Part shown: positions 36,869 through 44,559 of the stretch, piece after piece
Layout of the letters: the number at the start of each line of letters is the position of its first letter
How positions within the stretch are numbered: the stretch's first letter is position 1
NCBI GenBank assembly: GCA_028291765.1
Contig: JAQGNR010000202.1
Span: forward strand, 1-49,044
DNA: 49,044 bases
Direction: 5' to 3'
From: Herbaspirillum sp.
GTDB taxonomy: Bacteria > Pseudomonadota > Gammaproteobacteria > Burkholderiales > Burkholderiaceae_D
Made by a program: the position numbers and the translations under genes
Notes under the pieces: generated by a model
Seen by the model: the letters and a program-made list of their open reading frames with translations, nothing else
Told to the model about the DNA's origin: nothing
The model's database searches: none

Positions 36869-37020
36869 AGTCAAGCTCCGACCTTTTCGAGCTGAGCAGA
36901 ATATTGAGCCTATGGCCATAAATCGGCAAAAAGACATCAATGGAAATTACATCGACGCCACGCTGGTTTGGAATATTTGGTGATGACGCGTATAGGCGTC
37001 ACGTCTATTTCCCACTAACA

Positions 37021-37090
37021 AAATGAGGCACAGCCAGCCGGTATGCAAATCAACCTTGCACAGGTTCAAAAAGCATCGGTTCAGCAATAA
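37021..37090 (+). repeat. Decayed block A tail joined to a parvulin 3' end
   Basis: One frame reads QNEAQPAGMQINLAQVQKAS then VQQ and a stop at 37088. The first half mirrors TQNATAGQLNVQIN of block A; the second mirrors AQVQKASIQQ, the end of the parvulin at 39399. It is therefore a second, broken copy of that gene end. A hairpin TGACGC / GCGTCA lies at 36984-37001. Confidence 0.6.
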
Positions 37091-37144
37091 CAGTGCGGCC
37101 TTCGCTTGGCCGAGACCAAAAATTAAAAACAAGGGAGCTTTACT

Positions 37145-37693
37145 TTGAAGACAAACGTAATTCGAATATTTTCGGCGATCAGTTCGGGATTACTGGTAGC
37201 GGCTTGCTCGGGCCCACCGATACAAATGTACAAGCTACCGAATGAAAACGCACCATCGGCAAAGATCGTCATTGATCCTATATTTGTGGGAAGCTGGCAG
37301 AGTGCAGGTGTATCGCGTTATGAATATGAGTGCGACCAAGGAAAGATGATCAAACAGCATGTTTCTAATTTGCTCATATTCAAACCATATGATTCGCATC
37401 CGCAGAAAGTTGAAATGAAGTTGCCGGTGGGAGAGGCAAACTTTTCGTTATGGTTTCCGAATGGCGACTATACGTGTGGAACAAGTTTTGGGGCTGCACT
37501 CGAAACGAATCATGTCTATGAACTGTCGAGCTCCGTAGAAAAGAAGGGTTTTTTTTCGAGGTCACAATGCAAAGTGAGTTTTCGTGATTTGAGCATTGGC
37601 GTTGAGGCTCCCGTTATTGGTTATAAAGATGGCGAATCGGTTGGCGATTCCGTTTGTAAACGACGGTTAAAAAATAGCACTAACCCCGAATGA
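37145..37693 (+). CDS. Putative lipoprotein, unknown function
   Basis: 182 residues with a lipoprotein signal (ISSGLLVAACSG, lipobox cysteine near residue 21), so probably anchored in the cell envelope. The mature part has further cysteines (ECD, YTCG, SQCKV, VCKRR) that could form disulfides, and a beta-rich look. The start is a TTG at 37145 after GGGAG; no ATG fits. It is not a recognised family. Lipoproteins can act as immunity or trafficking factors near toxin loci, but that is conjecture here. Confidence 0.65.
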   Translation: MKTNVIRIFSAISSGLLVAACSGPPIQMYKLPNENAPSAKIVIDPIFVGSWQSAGVSRYEYECDQGKMIKQHVSNLLIFKPYDSHPQKVEMKLPVGEANFSLWFPNGDYTCGTSFGAALETNHVYELSSSVEKKGFFSRSQCKVSFRDLSIGVEAPVIGYKDGESVGDSVCKRRLKNSTNPE

Positions 37694-37808
37694 TGACCGC
37701 TGTTTCTCTAAGTGTTGAATCGTATCTCTGAATGATCCATTTTTCCTTTAACGCTGATCCAGATAAAAGATGAAAGGGTTTATGCACGCTGAATGGCGAA
37801 TATTGAGG

Positions 37809-37884
37809 TGCACCTCGAACGGACCCAAATAGGAAAATTTAAAAAGTGAAATTTAAGATTCCAATTAGCGTTAATGTACTAAGC
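37809..37884 (+). repeat. Repeat block B, copy 2
   Basis: GTGCACCTCGAACGGACCC, then AGTGAAATTTAAGATTCCAA to AATGTACTAAGC, matching 35842-35908. The preceding CTTTAACGCTGATCCAGATAA at about 37747 echoes the CGTTTAATGACG part of block A, so the two block types were once adjacent. Confidence 0.75.
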
Positions 37885-37951
37885 TCATTGGCTTTGCGTA
37901 AACCTGATGCGGCCAAATGACCATAGATCAAATTTATACCAGGATTCGCGC

Positions 37952-38383
37952 ATGAAACACGCTACTGCTCTTTTAAGAAAAGGAAAAATTCTTGTTCAAG
38001 GCTATTCGCAAGCGACTACAGGAATGTGGATTGCGCAGGGACCCGTATATGTCATTGATGAAAATGAAACAAGCGGGCTCGGCATCCAAGTTTTGGCAGT
38101 TTTAAACGCTTCAACGATAGGAGTAAAGCAGCCAAGCCAAGATGAATGGAAGAAAATTCAAGCGCCAATGTTAGAAGCGGCAGGTGTTAAATCCTGGACG
38201 ACACTTGCCAAAGGCGCAAAGGCCGTTGGTATTGTATGTGATGAAGGCGGCGCCAGAATGGTACCGTCTTCCGGCTACGAACATAAAGGAGGAAAGTCTC
38301 TTACTGAAAAGACAGTACGATGCGAGTTAGTGTCTGATCAACTTGGAAGATCGTTAGTCGAGGCTTTCAATTTGTGTGACTAG
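37952..38383 (+). CDS. Hypothetical soluble protein, possible immunity protein
   Basis: 143 residues, no signal or membrane segment. Segments: HATALLRKGKILVQGYSQAT, GMWIAQGPVYVIDENETSGL, PMLEAAGVKSWTTLAKGAKA, RMVPSSGYEHKGGKSLTEKT. AGGA lies 8 nt before ATG 37952, which I prefer to the upstream start at 37907. From memory, related proteins are annotated as contact-dependent growth inhibition immunity proteins in Burkholderiales; I cannot verify this. It is followed by a parvulin 3'-end copy and repeat block A, then the parvulin. Confidence 0.65.
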   Translation: MKHATALLRKGKILVQGYSQATTGMWIAQGPVYVIDENETSGLGIQVLAVLNASTIGVKQPSQDEWKKIQAPMLEAAGVKSWTTLAKGAKAVGIVCDEGGARMVPSSGYEHKGGKSLTEKTVRCELVSDQLGRSLVEAFNLCD

Positions 38384-38405
38384 GGATGAAATACAACCGG
38401 GGACA

Positions 38406-38515
38406 GAAAGCTTCGATCCAGCAATAAATCAAAGGCGCGCCACTATCGTCAAAGACATAAGCGGTGGATCAACGCAAAATGCAACAGCAGGACAACTTAA
38501 TGTGCAAATTAATAA
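38406..38515 (+). repeat. Parvulin 3'-end copy plus repeat block A, copy 4
   Basis: 38406-38433 (AAAGCTTCGATCCAGCAATA and on) repeats the end of the parvulin gene at 39378-39405 almost exactly. It is followed by block A with the frame TIVKDISGGSTQNATAGQLN then VQINN. It lies directly before the intact parvulin gene. Confidence 0.8.
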
Positions 38516-38532
38516 TTTGAGGAACAACTTCC

Positions 38533-39399
38533 ATGAAAACAAAAAATCGCATCGCAAACCTTATTATTTTTCTTGGCGCCTCTGCAATCGCGGGCCTAGC
38601 CACATCCGCGAGCGTGAATGAAAGCACATCACCTTCCACACCAACCTTACCCGCCGGCTCGGTAGCAACCGTCAATGGCATTTCAATTCCACAGACAAAA
38701 CTAGACGCCGCAGTCCAAGCGAGTCACCAACCGGACACCCCACAACTTCGCCAAGCCCTTAAACAGCAGCTCATCGCCCGCGAGGTGTTCAGACAAAATG
38801 CCGAGAAAGCCCATTACGGCGATCGTCCCGAAGTCAAAGAAGCGATCGACAATGTCAAGACAAACGCCGAAGTTCAGCTCTATCTAAAAGATGGCGTACA
38901 TCCAGAGATGGTCAGCGACCAGGCAGTCAAAGCGCGCTATGACCAGGCGATAGCATTGCTTGGAAAAGAAGAATACCGTGCCAGCATTATCACTGTGGCA
39001 GATACCGCCACATCCCGTATAGTGCTTGGCAAACTCAAGAATGGCGCCTCGTTTGAAGCGCTGGCGCAGCAATACAGCGTAGCGCCAAGCAAGAATAGCG
39101 GAGGCGCATTGCCATGGCTCATTATCAAAGTGCCTGTGACAGAAGGTAATACGTCCGGTCTGCCATTAAACGTGGCGCAAGCGCTTACAGAAATGCGCGT
39201 TGGCGCGACAAGCAAACAGTCGATCGAGGCAGGCACGATGCGCGTCATCCTCAAACTAAACGAAAAGCGACCAACCGAAGTGCCGACCTTTGAAAAAGCA
39301 CAGGCAGAAATTCTTCAACAGCTTGAAGCGAGTGCGACACAAAAGGCGATCGATGCATTCGTGGCAGCTCAGGTACAAAAAGCGTCGATCCAGCAATAA
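38533..39399 (+). CDS. Parvulin-type peptidyl-prolyl isomerase, exported
   Basis: 288-residue PpiC/SurA-like protein. It has an N-terminal signal (IIFLGASAIAGLATSAS), a chaperone-like helical part with VATVNGISIPQTKLDAAV and LKQQLIAREVFRQNA, and a parvulin domain from about 150 (EYRASIITVADTATSRIVLG, FEALAQQYSVAPSKNSGG, GTMRVILKLNEKRP). It would speed proline isomerisation of proteins crossing the periplasm. GAGGA precedes the ATG. Parvulins sit beside tpsB/tpsA in some Burkholderiales, which fits the tpsB relic upstream; it may have served the lost TpsA. Codons are GC-richer than in the orphan ORFs before it. Confidence 0.87.
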   Translation: MKTKNRIANLIIFLGASAIAGLATSASVNESTSPSTPTLPAGSVATVNGISIPQTKLDAAVQASHQPDTPQLRQALKQQLIAREVFRQNAEKAHYGDRPEVKEAIDNVKTNAEVQLYLKDGVHPEMVSDQAVKARYDQAIALLGKEEYRASIITVADTATSRIVLGKLKNGASFEALAQQYSVAPSKNSGGALPWLIIKVPVTEGNTSGLPLNVAQALTEMRVGATSKQSIEAGTMRVILKLNEKRPTEVPTFEKAQAEILQQLEASATQKAIDAFVAAQVQKASIQQ

Positions 39400-39463
39400 A
39401 TCAAACGGTAGTGGATCCTGAACTGACCCCGGGCTGCCGCGTAACGCAGAAATATGCGCAGCT

Positions 39464-41725
39464 CTAAAGCAAATCCTCCAGCCGCACCGGCATATCCCGC
39501 AAGCGTTTCCCAGTAGCGTGATAAACCGCATTAGCGACAGCCGCATTCATACCCACAATCCCGATCTCGCCAATCCCCTTGATCCCAAGCGGATTCACCC
39601 GCGTATCTTCTTCCGGCACCATGATGATTTCCACCGACGGCGTGTCGGCGTTCACCGGAATGTGATAGTCGGCGAAGTTATCGTTGATGTAGCGCGCAGT
39701 GCGCAAGTCCAGTTCGGTCTTCTCATGCAAAGCCGAACTCAGGCCCCAAATAACGCCACCCATAAATTGGCTGCGGGCAGTCGTGGCATTGACGATCGTA
39801 CCCGCGGCGAAGGCGCTCACCACGCGTGGAATCCGCAATTCCTTGGTACGCCGATGAATGCGTATCTCGACGAACTGCGCGCCGAAAGCGAAGGCGGTGA
39901 CGTCTTCGCGACTCGTCCCGCCGACAAAAGCCGGAACGCCCTTGTAGAGTGTCTGCAACGCGCCCGGGGCCGACCCCTTGGGAACAAATTCCGAATAAAT
40001 TTCCAGCACACCGCCGGTAACGCGGCCCAGCGCCTTGGCTAAAGGTTCGGAGGCGTGCGGTCCGATCAGCGTACCGTTTTCCAGGCGCAGCTCGGCAGGT
40101 TTGCCACCGTGGAACGGGCTGTCGCCGGCCGCCACTGCAGCCGCCGCTATCCGCGCACGCGCTTCCTGACAGGCCATATTCGTGACGTGGCTGGTGCTCG
40201 CGGCGTTATTCGATCCGCCAGCGATCGGTACCGGCGGCAGATCGCTATCGCCCATCGTCACCGTAATATCTTCAACCTTCAGGCCGAGCGTGCGCGCCGC
40301 CGTGATCGCCACTAGCGTATAAGCGCCGGTGCCAATCTCATGGCCGGCCAGCGCCACGCTCGCCTTGCCCTGCGCAGTCAGCGAAAGACGCGCCGCGGCA
40401 GCACCGATGTTCGATGGATAACAGGAGGTGGCGCAGCCCCAGCCGATCAACCAGTCGCCATCGCGCATCGAACCGGGGCGCGGGTTGCGCTGATGCCAGC
40501 CGAATCGTTCGGCCGCCTGGTCGAAGCATTGCATCAGCGAACGGCTGGAAAAGGGTTTGCCGTTGGTGGGGTCGCTCTGGGTGTCGTTGATGCGGCGTAG
40601 TTCGATCGGGTCCATATTCAAGGCTACCGCCAATTCGTCCATTGCCGATTCCAGCGCAAACATATAAGGCGTGTCCGGCGGAGCGCGCATGAAGCCGGGC
40701 GAATTGCGGTCGGCATGCACCAGGTTGACCTTGGTTTCGATGTTCGGACAGGCATACATCCGCGCCGTCGACATCGTGCCGGATACATTGAAGTGCGAAG
40801 GCCTGGAGACCAATTCCCAGCCTTCGTGCCGCAAGGCGATCAGCTTGCCGTCGCGGCCGGCGCCCAATTGCAGGTGATGCCGCGTTTCTGCGCGATAGGT
40901 TCGGATGGTGAAGCCCTGGTCGCGCGTCGGAACCAGTTTCACCGGCCGCCCCAAACGCCGCGCGGCGATGGCGATCCAGACGGTATGGGCGGCCAGCGAC
41001 TTGCTGCCGAAGGCGCCGCCGACATAGCGCGAAACGCAACGGACCAATGATGGGTCGATCTTGAGTTGCGTGGCCAGATTGTTTTTATTGCCATGCATCG
41101 TCTGCGACGGCTCATAGACGGTCAGCCTCGGGCCGTCCCAAATACAGGTGGTGCTGAACAATTCGAGCGAATTGTGATGTTGCGTTGGCGTCGAATAGCG
41201 GGCGTCCACTTTCATGGGTGCGGCGGCATAGGCGCCGGCGAAGTCGCCAATCTTGGGATCTCTCGAGCGCGCCGTTTCCTTGCGCACTTCGCTGGTCGTG
41301 CCTGGGCTGTCGAACGTGGCGCTGGGACGTTCCTCAGCGTAGATGACCTGGACTTTGTGCGATGCCTCGCGGGCAGCTTCGAAGCTATCGGCCACCACGA
41401 TGGCAATGATCTGGCCGTCGTGCCAGATGCGGTCGCTTTCCAGCGTCTCGGTAGGTTTATCGGTCGGGTCCATTTGCGGCGGCGGCGCTGCCTGATTGCC
41501 GACGTTCTCGTGGGTCAGGATGTCCAGCACGCCAGGCACGGCCTTGGCCGCGTCCAAATCCATGCGCTTGATCCGGCCACGCGCGATGGTGCTGGTGACG
41601 AGGTAAGCGAAGGCCGGATCGGCGACTTCTTCGTCGGAAGCGTAACGGGCTGCGCCTGTCACCTTGGCGCGGCCATCGATGCGCTGCTGCGGTTGTCCAA
41701 AGTGGACGCTGGTGTCGTCAGGCAT
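39464..41725 (-). CDS. paoC: Periplasmic aldehyde oxidoreductase, molybdenum subunit
   Basis: 753-residue large subunit of the xanthine-oxidase family, close to PaoC (YagR) of E. coli, which oxidises aromatic aldehydes to acids. It holds the molybdenum cofactor; RYVGGAFGSKS, GWGCATSCYPSN, VALAGHEIGTGAYT and the C-terminal KGIGEIGIVGMNAAVANAV (with the catalytic Glu) are typical. The start is ATG 41725 after GGAG; the open frame up to 41911 overlaps the FAD gene and is not used. It has no signal of its own and would be carried by the Tat signal of the iron-sulfur subunit. It is last in the operon; no paoD/xdhC maturation gene is in view. Confidence 0.92.
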   Translation of the reverse strand: MPDDTSVHFGQPQQRIDGRAKVTGAARYASDEEVADPAFAYLVTSTIARGRIKRMDLDAAKAVPGVLDILTHENVGNQAAPPPQMDPTDKPTETLESDRIWHDGQIIAIVVADSFEAAREASHKVQVIYAEERPSATFDSPGTTSEVRKETARSRDPKIGDFAGAYAAAPMKVDARYSTPTQHHNSLELFSTTCIWDGPRLTVYEPSQTMHGNKNNLATQLKIDPSLVRCVSRYVGGAFGSKSLAAHTVWIAIAARRLGRPVKLVPTRDQGFTIRTYRAETRHHLQLGAGRDGKLIALRHEGWELVSRPSHFNVSGTMSTARMYACPNIETKVNLVHADRNSPGFMRAPPDTPYMFALESAMDELAVALNMDPIELRRINDTQSDPTNGKPFSSRSLMQCFDQAAERFGWHQRNPRPGSMRDGDWLIGWGCATSCYPSNIGAAAARLSLTAQGKASVALAGHEIGTGAYTLVAITAARTLGLKVEDITVTMGDSDLPPVPIAGGSNNAASTSHVTNMACQEARARIAAAAVAAGDSPFHGGKPAELRLENGTLIGPHASEPLAKALGRVTGGVLEIYSEFVPKGSAPGALQTLYKGVPAFVGGTSREDVTAFAFGAQFVEIRIHRRTKELRIPRVVSAFAAGTIVNATTARSQFMGGVIWGLSSALHEKTELDLRTARYINDNFADYHIPVNADTPSVEIIMVPEEDTRVNPLGIKGIGEIGIVGMNAAVANAVYHATGKRLRDMPVRLEDLL

Positions 41726-41727
41726 GA

Positions 41728-42741
41728 TCAGATCTCCATTGCCGCAGCTTGCAGCAGAGCGCGCACCAGGGTTTGGCGGCCGAGCTCGGGTTTGTAATCG
41801 TTCCCACCATGCGTGACGGCGCCCTGCAGCGCGAGCTGCGCCGCCGCCGTCGCGTTTTCTTCGCTCAACGATTTGCCGGCCAGAAAGGCTTCGGCCTGCA
41901 CGGCGCGCCAAGGCCGATAGGCCATGCCGCCCAGACCGATACGCGCATGGCGAACCACATCGCCGTCCATCTCCAGCGCCACGGCCGCCGAGGCGATCGC
42001 AAACTCATAGGATTCGCGATCCCGGATTTTTAGATAAAGTGAGCGGCGAGCGCCGCGCCACGCCGGGATATGAAAGCCGGTGATCACGTCGCCGGCATGC
42101 AGCGTGGTCTCGATGTGCGGTGTTCCGGCAGCCGGCCTGTGCAGGCTCGCAAAAGGCATCACGCGGGCGCCGCCGCGGCCGAGAATTTCGACCTGGGCAT
42201 CCAGCGTGATCAGCGCGATCGAGAAGTCGCCGGGCGACTGCGAGATGCAGCTTGCATCAACGCCCAATATGGCGAAATTACGGTTCGCGCCGCCGATGGC
42301 CGCACAGCCCGAGCCGGGCTCGCGCTTGTTGCATGCTTTCCAACTGGGGTCGCGGAAATATTGGCAGCGCGTGCGCTGCAGAACATTGCCGCCGAGCGTT
42401 GCCATGTTCCTCAGCTGGGCGCTGGCAGCCAACTGCAGCGACTGGGCGATGACCGGATAATCGCGCTGGATCACCGCATGGTCTGCCGCCGCCGCCATCT
42501 TGACGAACGCGCCCAGGTGCAGGCCGGTGGTCGAGCTTTCGATCGCGCCGAAGCGCTCGCGCAAGGGGTTGATATCGACCAGCGTCTGCGGCCGCAGTAC
42601 ATCCAGTTTCATCAGGTCGATTACGGTAGTGCTGCCGGCCAGAAATTGGGTGGCCGCGTCTACCTGGCCCTGCCCTGTATGTTGGCCGGCCCGGAGTGCT
42701 TGGCCGGCATCGCCGGCATGTACATAGGTGAAAGGTCGCAT
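41728..42741 (-). CDS. paoB: Periplasmic aldehyde oxidoreductase, FAD subunit
   Basis: 337-residue FAD-binding middle subunit. The FAD motifs are FLAGSTTVIDLMKL and LRNMATLGGNVLQ. It also has the cysteine set RCQYFRDPSWKACNK then PGSGCAA, which in PaoB holds an extra [4Fe-4S] cluster absent from mammalian xanthine oxidase; this supports the PaoB assignment over XdhA. The start is ATG 42741, which overlaps the iron-sulfur gene's stop by one base (TGATG). The molybdenum subunit starts 2 bp after its stop. Confidence 0.92.
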   Translation of the reverse strand: MRPFTYVHAGDAGQALRAGQHTGQGQVDAATQFLAGSTTVIDLMKLDVLRPQTLVDINPLRERFGAIESSTTGLHLGAFVKMAAAADHAVIQRDYPVIAQSLQLAASAQLRNMATLGGNVLQRTRCQYFRDPSWKACNKREPGSGCAAIGGANRNFAILGVDASCISQSPGDFSIALITLDAQVEILGRGGARVMPFASLHRPAAGTPHIETTLHAGDVITGFHIPAWRGARRSLYLKIRDRESYEFAIASAAVALEMDGDVVRHARIGLGGMAYRPWRAVQAEAFLAGKSLSEENATAAAQLALQGAVTHGGNDYKPELGRQTLVRALLQAAAMEI

Positions 42742-43349
42742 CAGCCATTCTCCATTTCGCCGCGAGCCTGTTTGATCGCCGCGACGATGTTCGGATAGGC
42801 GGCGCAGCGGCACAGGTTGCCGCTCATATATTCGCGGATCTGCGGGTCGCTGCGTGCGTGGCCCTCTTTCACGCAGGCCACCGCCGACATGATTTGCCCT
42901 GGCGTGCAATAACCGCATTGAAAGCCATCATGGTCGATGAAGGCCTGCTGCATCGGATGCAAGCGATCGCCCTCGCCGGCCAGGCCCTCGATCGTGGTGA
43001 CGGGCCTTCCCTGAACGGCAACGGCCAGCGTCAGACACGACAACACCCGCTCGCCATCGATATGAACGGTGCAAGCACCGCATTGGCCCTGGTCGCAGCC
43101 TTTCTTGGAACCGGTCAAATGAAGATGCTCGCGCAGGGCGTCGAGAAGTGAGGTGCGCACGTCCAGGGTCAGGCGGTTATCGCGGCCATTGATATTGAGT
43201 ACCACCGGCACATTGCCGGCAGCGGGGCCAGCGGCTGGTCCGACCTGTGCCCCGGCTGCCGTCGTGCCGACCAATGGCGCCACGCTCAAGGCAACGGCGC
43301 CGGTAAGCAGATTGCGTCTGCCGGGATTGGGTGGTTCGTTGTTCGCCAT
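42741..43349 (-). CDS. paoA: Periplasmic aldehyde oxidoreductase, [2Fe-2S] subunit with Tat signal
   Basis: 202-residue small subunit. A twin-arginine signal (RRNLLTGAVALSVAPLVG) at residues 11-28 would export the folded trimer. Two [2Fe-2S] sites follow: the plant-ferredoxin type CDQGQCGACTVHIDGERVLSC (split by one residue from my count limit, positions about 85-105) and the helical pair CGYCTPGQIMSA and GNLCRCAAYPNI. Electrons pass from Mo through these clusters to FAD. It is the first gene of the three-gene operon; its promoter must lie in 43350-43500. Confidence 0.92.
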   Translation of the reverse strand: MANNEPPNPGRRNLLTGAVALSVAPLVGTTAAGAQVGPAAGPAAGNVPVVLNINGRDNRLTLDVRTSLLDALREHLHLTGSKKGCDQGQCGACTVHIDGERVLSCLTLAVAVQGRPVTTIEGLAGEGDRLHPMQQAFIDHDGFQCGYCTPGQIMSAVACVKEGHARSDPQIREYMSGNLCRCAAYPNIVAAIKQARGEMENG

Positions 43350-43873
43350 CGCCGCTTACCTCCAGGCTGTCGGACCAAAGGGACATGCATCGGGATATGG
43401 TATCGAGACATGCACGGAGCGCGTCTCGTATGCGAGCGTCGGCAACCTGGGCCGGGAAAATCGCGCTCAAACCTAAGACATTGCTTGCGCGTGAAGTTCA
43501 ATTGTTCAGTTTGTGAGCGAACAGTCGGCCAACACGCGCCATACTATGGCCTGATTTGAACGTTTCCGCAATTAAGGCCAAGTCAACCGACGAATAGCGA
43601 CAACTATGCCACTACCCAAGCCGCTACTCTAAACCGGTGCGGGATCTACTTCCGACAGCGTCGAGGCTCCTGTAGTATTTCGCCGTAGCCACTGATTGAT
43701 CCAAGGCCGGATGATTGGCCTGGAGCCGCAATTAGTCGCTACCGGCAGGCAAACAGGGGATCGCGAATTTATGCGCAATTCCTGCCCACGCTCAATGATT
43801 ACGGTTCTTAAAAAGATTAGCGTATATCGCTTTGAGGTGGCGTAATTCACGCCCTTTTACGAAAGCAACCGCT
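43350..43873. other. Divergent intergenic region, no gene seen
   Basis: About 520 bp between the paoABC-like operon and the esterase. It must carry both promoters. I see no convincing ORF, repeat or strong operator; a minus-strand frame at 43629-43850 lacks any recognisable motif. The esterase frame is open from 43832, but its first 14 codons look non-coding. Confidence 0.5.
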
Positions 43874-44551
43874 ATGTTCGATCCCTCCCTGATGGGACGT
43901 CTTTCCTTTAAGCATGCAGCGCCGACGCAATCGCCACTGCCGCCGGGCCGGAATTTCCTCGGCATCGCCGACGAGCGCGACACAATCCTGTATGTGCCGG
44001 AGGCGCTGGACTTAAATGCCGCCGTCCCATTAATGGTCATGTTCCACGGCGCTGGCGGTTTTCCGGAAAAGGTGCTGCCGTTTCTGGAAGAGCACGCCGA
44101 GCGCCATAAATTCCTGTTGCTTGCGCCGCATTCAACCTTCGCGACATGGGACATCGTGATCGGTGGCAACGGCCCCGATCTGGAACGCCTGGATAAAGCA
44201 CTGGCCGAAGTCGCCTCGCGCTACCCGATCGATCCCCAGCGCCTGGCATTTGCAGGCTTCTCCGACGGCGCCAGCTATGCACTATCAACCGGCATCACCA
44301 ACGGCGATATCGCCACGCATGTGATCGCATTTTCAGGCGGATTCATGACGATCTTCATGCAAGAAGGATCACCCCAGGTATTCATCGCACACGGGCTGAT
44401 CGATGAACAACTGCCGATCGAAAGCAGTGGCCGTGCCAATGCCGCGAGACTGAGAGCGGCCGGCTACGATGTCGAGTATGTCGAGTTCAACGGCAAGCAT
44501 TTAATACAGCCGGCCATCGTCAACATGGCGATCGACTTTTTTCTGAAGTAG
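43874..44551 (+). CDS. Alpha/beta hydrolase (small esterase, PHB-depolymerase-like)
   Basis: 225-residue cytoplasmic serine hydrolase. The oxyanion segment is MVMFHGAGGFPE, the nucleophile elbow GFSDGASYAL (Ser about 135), the acid probably in HGLIDEQLPI and the histidine in FNGKHLIQPAI. It resembles the phospholipase/carboxylesterase and PHB-depolymerase-like hydrolases; the substrate is unknown. ATG 43874 is used since family homology begins there. The AAA+ gene starts 8 bp after its stop, implying one transcript and possibly a joint function. Confidence 0.83.
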   Translation: MFDPSLMGRLSFKHAAPTQSPLPPGRNFLGIADERDTILYVPEALDLNAAVPLMVMFHGAGGFPEKVLPFLEEHAERHKFLLLAPHSTFATWDIVIGGNGPDLERLDKALAEVASRYPIDPQRLAFAGFSDGASYALSTGITNGDIATHVIAFSGGFMTIFMQEGSPQVFIAHGLIDEQLPIESSGRANAARLRAAGYDVEYVEFNGKHLIQPAIVNMAIDFFLK

Positions 44552-44559
44552 GAATTGCA

